From contig CAWACW010000012.1 in NCBI GenBank assembly GCA_963780635.1, positions 558,001 through 622,000 of the forward strand: 64,000 nt of DNA. Direction: 5' to 3'. Shown here one piece after another: positions 37,546 through 46,073 of this stretch. This DNA comes from DATEPR01 sp963780635 (lineage in GTDB: Bacteria > Actinomycetota > Actinomycetes > Mycobacteriales > Pseudonocardiaceae). How positions within the stretch are numbered: the first letter of the stretch is position 1; the number at the start of each line of letters is the position of its first letter. The translations under genes were made by a program, and so were the position numbers. Below the pieces are notes generated by a model. The model was given only the letters and a program-made list of their open reading frames with translations. It did no database searches and was not told where the DNA came from.

Positions 37546-38535
37546 ATGGGCTGGACAACCGAGGTCGTCCCGGCGGCCGAACCGGCGGCCGTCCTGCACA
37601 CGGCCGCTGCCGGTCACGGCACCACATGGGCGTTGGGCATCACGGCCTCGGACGGCCGCCCGTTCGACACACTCGCTATCCGGCGGGACGCGGCCGGGTG
37701 GCAGTCGGTCGAGGTGCCGGTCATCGGTCGCGCCAACCGCGCGGTGGTGTGCTCGCCGACCGAGGTGTGGATCGTCGGCGACGGCACTTCCCTGCATGGG
37801 GTTGGCGATGACTGGCGCGTGGTGCCGACGGCGGATGGTAGGGACCAGCTGTTCGGGCTGGTGGCGTTCGGTTCGACACTGTGGACGGCGGGTTCGCTGA
37901 ATCGGGCGGACGGCACCGGCGCGGGCGCCGTGCAGCGCTGGGACGGCGCGCGGTGGACCGAGGTGCCGTTGCCTCCGTTGGGCCGGTTGTGGAGTCTGGC
38001 GGGTCTGGGCGGGGTGGCCGAGGACGACCTGTGGGCGGTCGGTGCGATACACACGACGACTGGGCTGCCGGTCGCGCTGCACTGGGACGGCGACGGGTGG
38101 CAACCGGCGCCGGTGCCGTTGCCGGGCAACGGATCGGGCACCCTGAAGGAGGTGCTCGCGCTGGCATCGGACGACGTGTGGGCGAGCGGCTACTGGCGAC
38201 GTGGCGACGTTCGGGACCGGTTCCCGCTGGTGGTGCACTGGGACGGTGCGGCGTGGTCGGTGACGCCGGTGCCGGACGGCCCGGGCCAGCCGCATGAACT
38301 GACCGTGGTCGACGGCCGCCCGCACGTCATCGGCCACGCCGATGGCACGCCGTACGTGCTGGCGTGGGACGGTGCTGCGTGGCAGCGGGTCGAAGGGCCG
38401 TCGATGCCCGCCGATGCCGGGCACTGCTTCCTGCACGGTGCCACGACACTGCCGGATGGGCGGTTGCTGGTGGTCGGTGCCGTGCACCTGTCGCAGGGCG
38501 GAGTGCGGCCGTACGCGGCGGTGCGCGAGGATTGA
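37546..38535 (+). CDS. Beta-propeller-like protein coupled to parC
   Basis: A 329-aa cytoplasmic protein; there is no signal peptide or TM segment. Its ATG follows the parC TGA with no gap, which implies translational coupling. The sequence is built of 40-50-residue repeats with the pattern W-D-G-x-x-W-x-x-V-P: RWDGARWTEVPLPPLGRLW, LHWDGDGWQPAPVPLPGNG, VHWDGAAWSVTPVPDGPG and AWDGAAWQRVEGPSMP. Each is preceded by a DDLWAVGA/DDVWASGY strand. This suggests a five- to seven-blade propeller. No function is known; the tie to topoisomerase IV may be regulatory or accidental. Confidence 0.8.
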   Translation: MGWTTEVVPAAEPAAVLHTAAAGHGTTWALGITASDGRPFDTLAIRRDAAGWQSVEVPVIGRANRAVVCSPTEVWIVGDGTSLHGVGDDWRVVPTADGRDQLFGLVAFGSTLWTAGSLNRADGTGAGAVQRWDGARWTEVPLPPLGRLWSLAGLGGVAEDDLWAVGAIHTTTGLPVALHWDGDGWQPAPVPLPGNGSGTLKEVLALASDDVWASGYWRRGDVRDRFPLVVHWDGAAWSVTPVPDGPGQPHELTVVDGRPHVIGHADGTPYVLAWDGAAWQRVEGPSMPADAGHCFLHGATTLPDGRLLVVGAVHLSQGGVRPYAAVRED

Positions 38536-38550
38536 GTGGCAGCGCCGACG

Positions 38551-38587
38551 GACCGGCCGGTCGCGATGGGGTCGCGGCCGACCGGCC
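38551..38587 (+). terminator. Probable terminator of the parE-parC operon
   Basis: A GC-rich hairpin with arms around CCGGTCGCGA and TCGCGGCCGACCGG lies 16 bp after the propeller gene. The stem contains a small bulge. The rest of the 260-bp gap to the Rieske gene end is non-coding. Confidence 0.45.
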
Positions 38588-38795
38588 CGCTGGTGCCGAC
38601 CGTCGCACGGCGTGCGACTGCGTGGACGGCCTGCGCCATGGCCTGCTGATGGCCGTGCCATCAGCCTGCCCCGGCCGGTTGGCCGCAGAACGGGTGCGGC
38701 CAGCCGGTGCTGGTGGCCGGTCGCCGGGGGGTTTACGACCGACCACCAGCTGATCGGGTGAGCCAGACCGACGGCCTGGCTGCCGATCGGCCGGG

Positions 38796-39284
38796 TCAAC
38801 TGTCCAGGATCACCTGGTTGTTCTTGATCGAGATCTGCTCAACGGGTAGCGGTGCCGGTGCCGGACCCCCCTTCACGCTGCCGTTGACGACGCTGTACAT
38901 GCTGCCGTGGCACGGGCACTGGATCAGGCCGTTGGCCACTTTGTCGACCGTGCAGCCCATATGCGTGCAGGTCGAGCTGAACCCCTTGAACGTGCCTGCC
39001 GTCGGCTGTGTGACGACCACGCCGTGATCGGCGTAGATCACTCCGCCGCCGACCGGGATGTCCGACGTCTTGGCCAGCGTGACCGGGCCGGACGACGACG
39101 AGGACGAGCACGCGGCCAGACCGACGCCCGCTGCGACCACACCACCGGCGATCGCCGCGTTGCGCATCAGCCTGCGTCGGCTGAGCCGGCAGTCGGCGAG
39201 TTCGTGTGGTCCGGCGTCGGCTGCGGGGCAGGCCGGCAGCTGAGCGTCGGTCGACGTGGCTTCGACAGGACGCGCTGTCGTCAT
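38796..39284 (-). CDS. Exported Rieske [2Fe-2S] lipoprotein
   Basis: A 162-aa protein with a Tat-like and lipoprotein N-terminus: SRRRLMRNAAIAGGVVAAGV ending in the lipobox LAAC, then a Ser-rich linker. The Rieske domain carries CTHMGCTV and CPCHGSMYSV, the two Cys-x-His ligand pairs for the 2Fe-2S cluster; the second box ends in GGPAPAPLP. It is probably an extracytoplasmic electron-transfer protein; the partner is not encoded nearby. ATG 39284 has GAGGAGAG about 6 nt upstream and is preferred to the in-frame ATG 39299. Confidence 0.9.
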   Translation of the reverse strand: MTTARPVEATSTDAQLPACPAADAGPHELADCRLSRRRLMRNAAIAGGVVAAGVGLAACSSSSSSGPVTLAKTSDIPVGGGVIYADHGVVVTQPTAGTFKGFSSTCTHMGCTVDKVANGLIQCPCHGSMYSVVNGSVKGGPAPAPLPVEQISIKNNQVILDS

Positions 39285-39419
39285 GCGCACTCTCCTCACG
39301 TGTGGTCAGGTAACGGGCCACCGAGTGGGCCCGCGGACACCGTCCACGCGACCCACATGCTCACTGATACGGAGCATCGGCGCCAATGGATCGTACGACC
39401 GCGGGACAAGCGAGTTGAA

Positions 39420-39887
39420 TCACTCGTTGCTGACCATGGGCTCGTGCCGGACCGGGAAGTTGACGGAATTGGCGATGAAGCAGGCACGATTGGCGTCCTC
39501 GTGCAGAGTTACCGCTTTGTCCATCATGGCCGCGGTCGCGACGACGACGTGCGGGCGCAGCACGACCTCGGTGAATCGACCGCCGATCCCGTCCTGCTCC
39601 ATCGTGCCGACGGCGTCGTCGGTGTACGCGGTGACGACCACTCCCGCCGCCGCGCACACGTGCAGGTAGGACAGCAGGTGGCACTGGGACAGTGCGCCGA
39701 GCAGCGCCAGTTCCGGATTCCATTTCGTCGGGTCGCCACGGAACGTGCGGTCGGCGCTACCGAGGATCACCGGCCGGTCCGGTGCGGACAGCTCGGATGA
39801 GCGGTCGTAGTCGCGGTAGCCGCTGGTCCCGGTCCCGCGGTTGCCGGTCCACGAGAGGTGTGTGGCGTAGCCGTGTTGGCGGCCCAT
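39420..39887 (-). CDS. OsmC family peroxiredoxin-like protein
   Basis: A 155-aa OsmC/Ohr-fold protein. The two reactive Cys positions are visible in ALSQCHLLSYLH and NRACFIANSVNFPV, with the family strand GDPTKWNPELALLGAL before the first. OsmC proteins reduce organic hydroperoxides using a Cys pair. ATG 39887 has AAGGAGC 5 nt upstream. It is transcribed leftward, divergent from the MetE-like gene, with 112 bp between the starts. Confidence 0.88.
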   Translation of the reverse strand: MGRQHGYATHLSWTGNRGTGTSGYRDYDRSSELSAPDRPVILGSADRTFRGDPTKWNPELALLGALSQCHLLSYLHVCAAAGVVVTAYTDDAVGTMEQDGIGGRFTEVVLRPHVVVATAAMMDKAVTLHEDANRACFIANSVNFPVRHEPMVSNE

Positions 39888-39999
39888 GTGCGCTCCTTGT
39901 TGTCGGTTCGGCGTCAAGTCTGCCCTCCCGTTGGCTGCCGTGGACCGACGTGCTCAGATGGACGGGAGCGGCACTCGTAATCTCACAGGAGGCAACACG

Positions 40000-41136
40000 A
40001 TGACCGTGTCCACCCCCATGACCCGCACCACCCCGCCGTTCCGCGCGGACCACGTCGGCAGCCTGCTGCGACCACAGAAGCTGCTGCGCGCCCGCCAGGA
40101 GTACGCCGAGGGCGCGATCGACGCCGCGCGGCTGCGGGCGGTCGAGGACGAGGCGATCCTGGAGGTGGTCAGGACTCAGGCGGACGTCGGGTTGCGCACC
40201 GCGACCGACGGCGAGTTCCGCCGTGCCTCCTGGCACATGGACTTCATCTATCAGCTCGGTGGCGTCGTGCGCACCGAGGAGAACCTGGCCGTCGAGTTCC
40301 GCAACGCGGAAGGCACCCTGCAGTTCACCCCGTCCGGGTTGCGGGTGACCGAGCGGATCCGGCTGGACGAGACGATCTTCGCCGAGGCGTTCACGTTCCT
40401 GGCCTCGCACACCGCGCCGGGCCAGACCGCGAAGCTGACCATCCCGTCGCCGAGCATGGTGCACTACCGCGGTGGCCGCGCGGCGCTCGATCCTTCCGTG
40501 TATCCGGACGAGGAGCAGTTCTGGGCAGATCTGTCCGGTGCGTACGCGACCGAGGTGCGGCGGATCTCCGAAATGGGCTGCACGTACCTGCAACTGGACG
40601 ACACCAGCCTCGCCTACCTCAACGACCCGCGGCAGCGCGAGATGGTGGCAGGCCGCGGCGACGACGCCGACCACCAGCATGTCCGCTACATCAAGCAGAT
40701 CAACGCCGCGATCGCCGACCGTCCCGCGGGCCTGCACGTCACCACGCACATGTGCCGCGGCAACTTCCGATCCTCGTGGGTGGCTGAGGGCGGCTACGAT
40801 TTCGTGGCCGAGCAACTGTTCAGCGAGCTGGCGGTGGACGGGTTCTTCCTGGAGTTCGACGACGTGCGGTCGGGTACGTTCGCGCCGCTGCGGTTCGTGC
40901 CGAAGGGCAAGCAGGTGGTGCTGGGCCTGGTGACGACCAAGCGCGGGCAACTGGAGAGCAAGGACGAGCTGAAGCGGCGGATCGACGAGGCGACCAAGTA
41001 CGTGCCGCTGGACCAGTTGTGCCTGTCGCCGCAGTGCGGTTTCTCCTCCACGGTGGAGGGCAACGTGCTCACCTTCGACGAGGAGGTCGCCAAGCTGCGG
41101 CTGATCGTGGAGACGGCGGCCGAGGTCTGGGGCTGA
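40000..41136 (+). CDS. MetE C-terminal-like (YxjG-type) methyltransferase
   Basis: A 378-aa protein equal to the C-terminal catalytic barrel of cobalamin-independent methionine synthase, as in the YxjG/YxjH group. Features: FRADHVGSLLRPQKLLRAR, TDGEFRRASWHMDFIYQLG, CTYLQLDDTSLAYLND, zinc ligands in HVTTHMCRGN and LSPQCGFSS, and the substrate Glu in LEFDDVRSG. It probably moves a methyl group to homocysteine or another thiol; full-length MetE function is unlikely without the N-terminal half. ATG 40000 has AGGAGG 8 nt upstream. No cobalamin or SAM riboswitch is visible in the 112-bp leader. Confidence 0.9.
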   Translation: MTVSTPMTRTTPPFRADHVGSLLRPQKLLRARQEYAEGAIDAARLRAVEDEAILEVVRTQADVGLRTATDGEFRRASWHMDFIYQLGGVVRTEENLAVEFRNAEGTLQFTPSGLRVTERIRLDETIFAEAFTFLASHTAPGQTAKLTIPSPSMVHYRGGRAALDPSVYPDEEQFWADLSGAYATEVRRISEMGCTYLQLDDTSLAYLNDPRQREMVAGRGDDADHQHVRYIKQINAAIADRPAGLHVTTHMCRGNFRSSWVAEGGYDFVAEQLFSELAVDGFFLEFDDVRSGTFAPLRFVPKGKQVVLGLVTTKRGQLESKDELKRRIDEATKYVPLDQLCLSPQCGFSSTVEGNVLTFDEEVAKLRLIVETAAEVWG

Positions 41137-41164
41137 GCCCGGACCCCGGCCGGTGCGAGTCGAC

Positions 41165-41884
41165 TCAGGCACCTGAGCCGGGCACCACCGTGTGGACCAG
41201 TAGCTGGGCGCTGCCCGGTGTGGCGCCGGCACAGCCCTGCTCGCCGGCGCCGGGCAGGGCGATGAACATCGACGCGGTCTCGTCCGGCGGGTACACGCGG
41301 AAGCCACGCACCGAGGTCGGCTTGCACTGTGCCGGGTCGAACACCTCGGTCGTGGCGGCCGCGACGAGGCTGTACGCCGTGTCGCCGGGCGCGAGCGTCA
41401 CCCGCGGGCCCTTCGTAGCGGACCGCTCGGCGGCAGGGCCGACCTGGACTCCCCTATCACCGGCCACATAGGACACACCGGGGAATCCCACGAGCACGCA
41501 CGGTGTGCCGCCGGTGTTGGTGAAGCGCAGCTCCCAGTAGGCCTTGCTCATGTCGGCTCCCTGACCGGTGATCGTCAGCTTGAGGCCGCTCGACCGGCAC
41601 TCCGGGGTGACAGCGGCGACGGCTTCGGGCGGAGCGGCGGCGGCCGGCTGGTTCGAGGGCGCGGCGGCTGCGTTCGAGAGCAGTGCGTTTGGCGGCGCGG
41701 CGGTCGGTGGCGCGGCGTTCGATGGTGCGGCAGCCGCATTCGTGCCCGGTGTGCCAGGTGTCCGCGGTGTGGTGGCGTCGCCGCTGGTTGTTCCGGCGCA
41801 GCCGGCCAGCGCCACCACGGCGAGCAGTCCTCCCCCGACGAATGCGGTGCGCACACCTGCCTTGCGGTGCTTGTCGGCATTCAT
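41165..41884 (-). CDS. DUF4232 lipoprotein with Ala/Pro-rich linker
   Basis: A 239-aa exported lipoprotein: a signal peptide ending at the lipobox VALAGC, a 65-residue Ala/Pro/Asn/Thr linker (NAAAAPSNAAPPTAAPPNAL), then a DUF4232 domain from CRSSGLKLTITGQGADMSKA to the C-terminus with paired Cys (TPCVLVGFPGVSYV, PAQCKPTSVRGFRVYP, EQGCAGA). DUF4232 proteins are common actinobacterial surface proteins of unknown function. ATG 41884 has GGAGGTAG 6 nt upstream. The gap 41885-42382 to the next gene holds a partial match to the promoter element seen at 27638. Confidence 0.87.
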   Translation of the reverse strand: MNADKHRKAGVRTAFVGGGLLAVVALAGCAGTTSGDATTPRTPGTPGTNAAAAPSNAAPPTAAPPNALLSNAAAAPSNQPAAAAPPEAVAAVTPECRSSGLKLTITGQGADMSKAYWELRFTNTGGTPCVLVGFPGVSYVAGDRGVQVGPAAERSATKGPRVTLAPGDTAYSLVAAATTEVFDPAQCKPTSVRGFRVYPPDETASMFIALPGAGEQGCAGATPGSAQLLVHTVVPGSGA

Positions 41885-42313
41885 GACTACCTCCACGTCC
41901 CCGACTCGTTGTGCCTGTGCCAGTTGGACGCCTGACGTACCCGTGTGTTGTGTGTGAGGGCGGAATCTGTGACCCACAACCGGTTCGGGCAACCTCTCGG
42001 GCGCCCGCACGTCAACGCGGCGTGTGGGTTCCTCGACTGCCACACGCTTTCCGGTGGGATCACGACGCCTACTACCATCGGAAACTGGTGCGGCACTGCC
42101 CGATCGGCTGGACCGCGCGCTCGACGTCGGGTGCGGCCACCGGCTCCGACGTCGACCACGAGCCGGCCGGGCCGGATGTCGGGTGGTCGGCGTCGGCCAC
42201 GATCCACGCTGCCCATGTGTCAGCGAGCGGATGCCAGCCCCACGCCCTGCGCGACCGGCCTGCGGCGCGCACGGCGGACCATCACCATGAAGTCCGGCAC
42301 CGTCGGCAACCGG

Positions 42314-42330
42314 TGTTGCGGCGGACAACC
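42314..42330 (+). promoter_or_regulatory. Possible promoter element TGTTGCGGCGGACAACC
   Basis: This resembles TGTTACAGCGGACACCC, found upstream of the first methyltransferase gene. It is 53 bp before the second methyltransferase start and is followed by a -10-like TAGGGT (42370-42375). The downstream arm GGCAGTAACCTG is absent, so the match is only partial. The rest of 41885-42382 contains nothing recognisable. Confidence 0.3.
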
Positions 42331-42382
42331 GGTTTTCGCGGGTCCGTTCCGGCCCGCCCCGTCACCGGATAGGGTGCACTTC

Positions 42383-43201
42383 GTGGACGGTCAGCTGTGG
42401 GACGACGGTGTCGCCTGGCTGGAGGGGATCCCGCAGGACGTGGACTGGCGCAAGCCCAGCCCGGCGCGGGTCTACGACGTCTACCTGGGCGGCGCCTACA
42501 ACTTCGCGGTCGACCGTGAGGTCGCTGAGCGCGTCGCGTCGGTGATGCCGGAACTGCCCGGCCTGTTGCGGGCGAACCGGTCGTTCCTGCGCAGGGCCGT
42601 GCTGCACCTGGTCCGCTCGGGCGTGCACCAGTTCCTCGACCTCGGATCGGGCATCCCGACGGTCGGCAACGTGCACGAGGTGGCGCTGGCCGCCGACCCC
42701 GACAGCCGGATCGTCTACGTGGACAACGACCCGGTGGCCGTCGCGCACAGCCGCGCGCTGCTGGCGGAGGTCCCGCAGGCGGGCGCGGTGCTGGCCGACC
42801 TGCGCGACCCGGCGGCCATCCTGGCTCACGCGACAGTGCGCGAGCTGATCGACTTCACGCGACCGGTGGCCGTGCTCCTGGTCGCGGTGCTGCACTTCGT
42901 ACCGGACAGCGACGACCCCGCGGGCATCGTCCGCAGTTACGTGAACGCGGTGGTGCCCGGTAGCTACGTCGTGCTCTCGCACGCCACGCACGACCTGAGC
43001 GACGGCGTGGGCGACGCGGCTGCGGAGTACAACCGCGCTGTGAACGGGTTCTACCTGCGCACCAAGGACGAGGTGGCCGGCCTGCTGGACGGGCTGCGGC
43101 TCGTGGAGCCGGGCATCACGGGTGTGGCGCAATGGCGGCCGGACAGCGACGACATCCCGGCGCCCGGTCGCTCGGGCGCGGCTGGTGTCGCCCGCGTCTG
43201 A
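42383..43201 (+). CDS. DUF574-family SAM-dependent methyltransferase (second copy)
   Basis: A 272-aa homologue of the protein encoded at 27725: SPARVYDVYLGGAYNFAVD, the SAM loop FLDLGSGIPTVGNVHEVAL, the acidic loop IVYVDNDPVAVAHSRALL and VAVLLVAVLHFVPDSDDP. The start is GTG 42383, with AGGG 8 nt upstream (GTG 42374 is possible). The C-terminal end (VEPGITGVAQWRPDSDDIPA) lies in a 122-bp tandem duplication whose second copy follows the stop codon, so the present C-terminus (PGRSGAAGVARV) may be a product of that event. It converges on the GNAT gene. Confidence 0.88.
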   Translation: MDGQLWDDGVAWLEGIPQDVDWRKPSPARVYDVYLGGAYNFAVDREVAERVASVMPELPGLLRANRSFLRRAVLHLVRSGVHQFLDLGSGIPTVGNVHEVALAADPDSRIVYVDNDPVAVAHSRALLAEVPQAGAVLADLRDPAAILAHATVRELIDFTRPVAVLLVAVLHFVPDSDDPAGIVRSYVNAVVPGSYVVLSHATHDLSDGVGDAAAEYNRAVNGFYLRTKDEVAGLLDGLRLVEPGITGVAQWRPDSDDIPAPGRSGAAGVARV

Positions 43202-43380
43202 CGTCAGCTCGCCGGGCGCGGCTGGTGGAGCCGGGCATCACGGGTGTGGCGCAATGGCGGCCGGACAGCGACGACGTCCCCGCGCCCGGTCGCCCGGGCG
43301 CGGCTGGTGTCGCCGCGTCTGAGATCAGCTCGCCGGGCGGGCTGGTGTCGCCCGCGTCTGAGATCAGCTCGCCGGGCGCA
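43103..43380. repeat. Nested tandem duplications at the methyltransferase/GNAT convergence
   Basis: A 122-bp unit starting GTGGAGCCGGGCATCACGGG occurs at 43103 and again at 43225. Within it, a segment of about 39 bp (starting GCTGGTGTCGCC, ending AGCTCGCCGGGC) is present three times, near 43179, 43303 and 43341. The first part encodes the methyltransferase C-terminus. The shorter segment is the antisense of the GNAT gene's last codons and stop. The copies are nearly identical, so the duplications look recent. Confidence 0.8.
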
Positions 43381-44047
43381 CCAGGCGGAACGATATCGGC
43401 CGGCGCAGCAGGAAACCGAGTGCCTCGTAGAGGCGGATCGCCCCGGTGTTGTTCGCGGCGGTGTGCAGGAACGCGGTCTCGCCGCGTGCGTCGATGCCCA
43501 CGCCGACCGCCCGGATCAGCCGGGTCGCCAGGCCCTGGCCGCGGAACGCCGGGTCCGTGCACACGGCACTGATCTCCGTGTAACCGGTGGGCTGCAGCCG
43601 CTCCCCCGCCATCGCCGCCAGCACGCCATCGCGGCGGATGCCCACATACCTACCCAGCTCGATGGTCCTCGGCAGGAACGGGCCGGGTTCGGTGCGCCGC
43701 ACCAGGTCCAGCATGTCGGGCACGTCGGCGGGGCCGAGCCGGAGCACCTCCGGGTCCGGCGCGCCGATGGGCCCGCCCGCGACCAGTTGCACACCCGGCA
43801 ACGACTGGTCGACATGCCACGTCTCGGGCACCGCGTCCACGCCGACCACCAGCAGTCTCCGGTCCGGCCCGGTCAGCTCGGCCAGCTCGGCCCAGCCGGC
43901 CGGGTCGGCGACGCCACCGAACAGCGCGACGTCGTCGGGGTAGACGGCCGCGGTGTCGGTGCGCCGCACCAGGTCGGCGTGCGCACCGCGGGCCGACCAC
44001 CAGACCGGGTTGTCCAGGACAGAGGTGCGCTGGAGCTGGTCGGTCAT
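43364..44047 (-). CDS. GNAT family N-acetyltransferase
   Basis: A 227-aa acetyltransferase. The acetyl-CoA-binding motif is FRGQGLATRLIRAVGVGIDA, followed by FLHTAANNTGAIRLYEALGF, the FR47-like signature. The N-terminal half is the divergent substrate domain. The ATG overlaps the stop of the upstream NtaA-like monooxygenase gene (ATGA), so the two are coupled. Its last codons (SFRLVRPAS) fall in the tandem repeat, where extra copies of the 3' end lie beyond the stop. Substrate unknown. Confidence 0.88.
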   Translation of the reverse strand: MTDQLQRTSVLDNPVWWSARGAHADLVRRTDTAAVYPDDVALFGGVADPAGWAELAELTGPDRRLLVVGVDAVPETWHVDQSLPGVQLVAGGPIGAPDPEVLRLGPADVPDMLDLVRRTEPGPFLPRTIELGRYVGIRRDGVLAAMAGERLQPTGYTEISAVCTDPAFRGQGLATRLIRAVGVGIDARGETAFLHTAANNTGAIRLYEALGFLLRRPISFRLVRPAS

Positions 44048-45390
44048 GCCACCGTCCTCGCGCGGCTGGGCAGGCCGAGGTGGTCGCGCAGCGTCGGCCC
44101 GGAGTACTCGGTGCGGAAGGCGCCGCGCTCCTGCAGCAGGGGCACCACCTGCTCGGCGAAGTCGTCAAGGCCGCCCGGGGTCAGGTGTGGCGCCAGGATG
44201 AAGCCGTCGCACGCCTCGGCCTGCACGTACTCGGTCATCGTGTCGGCGACCTGCCCGGGGGTGCCGATGAAGTTCTGCCGCCCGGTCATCTGGATCACGA
44301 TCTCGCGCAGCGACAGGCCTTCGGCGGCAGCGCGGGCCCGCCACTCGTTGGCGGTGGCGATCGGGTCCCGGTACATCCGGACGCTGGCCCGGCCCTTCGA
44401 CATGTGGCTCTCGCTGACCACCGGGTCGACCTCGGGCAGCGGGCCGTCCGGGTCGTAGGCGGAGAGGTCGCGGTTCCACACCTGCTCGACGAACTTGATC
44501 GCGGTCTGGCCGCTGACCTGCTGGTGGCGGATGACGTCCGCCTTCTCCTCGGCGTCCGAGGCGGTGTCGCCCAGGACGAACGTGGTGGCGGGCAGGATCT
44601 TGAGTTCCTCATGGGTGCGGCCGTGCTTGGCGAGCCTGCCCTTGACGTCGGCGTAGAAGGCCTGGCCGTCGCGCAGCGTGCCGTGCCGGGTGAAGATCGC
44701 GTCGGCGGCGCGCGCGGCGAACTCGCGGCCGTCCTCGGAGTCGCCGGCCTGGAAGATCACCGGCCGGCCCTGCGGGCTGCGCGGCACGTTGAACCGCCCG
44801 GAGATGTCGAACTGGTCGACGTGGTGGTCGAACGAGCCCGCATCCGGGTCGCTGAGGAACCGCCCGGTCCGCTTGTCGGCGAGGATCTCGTCGCCCTGCC
44901 ACGAGTCGAACAGCTCCCAGGTGGCGCGGAGGAACTGCTCGGCGCGGGCGTAGCGCTGGTCCTGCGGCAGGAAGCCACCACGGCGGAAGTTCTCGCCGGT
45001 GAAGGCGTCCCACGACGTCACGACGTTCCAGGCGGCCCGACCGGCGGACAGGTGGTCGAGCGAGGCGAACTGGCGCGCCACCTCGTACGGCTCGTTGAAC
45101 GTGGAGTTGATCGTCCCGGCCAGCCCGAGCCGGTCGGTCACGGCGGCCAGTGCGGCGAGAATGGTGAAGGTATCCGGCCGCCCGACCACGTCCAGGTCGT
45201 AGATCCGGCCACCCTGCTCCCGCAGCCGCAGTCCCTCGGCCAGGAAGAGGAAGTCGAACTTCGCCCGCTCGGCGGTGGTGGCCAGGTGGACGAACGACTC
45301 GAACTCGATCTGGCTGCCGGATCGGGGGTCGCTCCACACGGTGGTGTTGTTGACACCGGGGAAGTGAGCCGCCAGGTGGATCTGCTTCAC
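44044..45390 (-). CDS. NtaA/SnaA/DszA-type flavin-dependent monooxygenase
   Basis: A 448-aa bacterial luciferase-like monooxygenase, FMNH2-dependent, of the nitrilotriacetate monooxygenase component A group. Family marks: KQIHLAAHFPGVNNTTVWSD, FLFLAEGLRLREQGGRIYDL, SAGRAAWNVVTSWD and RFNVPRSPQGRPVIFQAGDS. GTG 45390 matches the normal start of the family (MKQIHLAAHFPG); longer readings add about 70 residues with no similarity. It would need a separate flavin reductase, not seen here. Translationally coupled to the GNAT gene, it may oxidise and then help acetylate a small xenobiotic or sulfur compound; that is inference. Confidence 0.88.
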   Translation of the reverse strand: MKQIHLAAHFPGVNNTTVWSDPRSGSQIEFESFVHLATTAERAKFDFLFLAEGLRLREQGGRIYDLDVVGRPDTFTILAALAAVTDRLGLAGTINSTFNEPYEVARQFASLDHLSAGRAAWNVVTSWDAFTGENFRRGGFLPQDQRYARAEQFLRATWELFDSWQGDEILADKRTGRFLSDPDAGSFDHHVDQFDISGRFNVPRSPQGRPVIFQAGDSEDGREFAARAADAIFTRHGTLRDGQAFYADVKGRLAKHGRTHEELKILPATTFVLGDTASDAEEKADVIRHQQVSGQTAIKFVEQVWNRDLSAYDPDGPLPEVDPVVSESHMSKGRASVRMYRDPIATANEWRARAAAEGLSLREIVIQMTGRQNFIGTPGQVADTMTEYVQAEACDGFILAPHLTPGGLDDFAEQVVPLLQERGAFRTEYSGPTLRDHLGLPSRARTVA

Positions 45391-45575
45391 GTACCGACGG
45401 TAACTCTCTTCCTGGTTGCCGTGCTTGGTGTCCACTTCGCGGGACGGTTCGTTTCGCTGGGTGCGTGTCGCTCGCCGGGTCGGAAGTGACCAGTGCCGGT
45501 CGGTCATCGCGCACGGCCCCTGACGCGGCGTCACCGGCCGTAGCGACACTCGAACAGGGGGGCGGGCGGCGCGGC

Positions 45576-46001
45576 CTAGGACTCGCGGGAAACGACCGCC
45601 CACAACGACGGCAGGTTCACCACGATCCCCTCCTGGCTACTCCGCGCGATCACCACCACCGCTTCCTCATCCGTGCGGTTCTCCTCCCGATGCGGCGCAT
45701 ACGGCGGCACGAACACGTAGTCGCCCGGCTCGGCGTCGATCCGGACCTCGTTGTCCCCGTCGGCGAAGACGAACGAAGGGTGGCCGGACACGACGTAGAT
45801 CGCCGTCTCCGCCTCTCCGTGGTGATGGTCGCCGGAGTTCACGTTCGGCCCGACGTGGGTCTGGCCCATCCAGACCTTCCGCGACCCGACCGTCTTGCCG
45901 GAGATGGCCTCCCACCTGGCCATACCGCTGGTCTGGTTCGTATCGCCGGACAGTTCGCTCGCGCGTACGTGCCGCAGTTCGCCGTGCCACTCGTCAGTCA
46001 T
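45576..46001 (-). CDS. Single-domain cupin protein
   Basis: A 141-aa cupin. Motif 1 is NSGDHHHGEAETAIYVVSGH, with three consecutive His and Glu as metal ligands; motif 2 is PGDYVFVPPYAPHREENRT with the last His. The C-terminus (SSQEGIVVNLP) is common in cupins of unknown substrate. It starts at ATG 46001 and is divergent from the MarR gene, sharing an AT-rich 72-bp promoter region, so MarR may control it. The 185 bp between its end and the NtaA-like start hold nothing obvious. Confidence 0.85.
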   Translation of the reverse strand: MTDEWHGELRHVRASELSGDTNQTSGMARWEAISGKTVGSRKVWMGQTHVGPNVNSGDHHHGEAETAIYVVSGHPSFVFADGDNEVRIDAEPGDYVFVPPYAPHREENRTDEEAVVVIARSSQEGIVVNLPSLWAVVSRES

Positions 46002-46036
46002 GACCCCAGTATCGTGCTTCCCGTCACAACGAGGTG

Positions 46037-46066
46037 CATAGAACTTTTATATTAAATGCCTATACT
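46037..46066. promoter_or_regulatory. AT-rich divergent promoter between cupin and MarR genes
   Basis: In an otherwise GC-rich region, 46037-46066 contains CATAGAACTTTTATATTAAA followed by TATACT. TATACT (46061-46066) is a near-perfect -10 placed 7 nt before ATG 46074, implying a leaderless MarR transcript. On the other strand, TATAAA (46050-46045) could serve the cupin gene. The overlap makes it a natural MarR binding region. Confidence 0.5.
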
Positions 46067-46073
46067 TCAGGCC

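Noticed and set aside
34915..38799. 1294-codon open frame on the minus strand across parE-parC-propeller
   Set aside because: It is the antisense shadow of three well-supported plus-strand genes; its sequence is low-complexity Arg/His/Gln-rich with no family features.
43132..43572. 146-codon plus-strand frame over the repeat and GNAT gene end
   Set aside because: It arises from the tandem duplication of methyltransferase C-terminal codons plus antisense of GNAT; it has no start signal.
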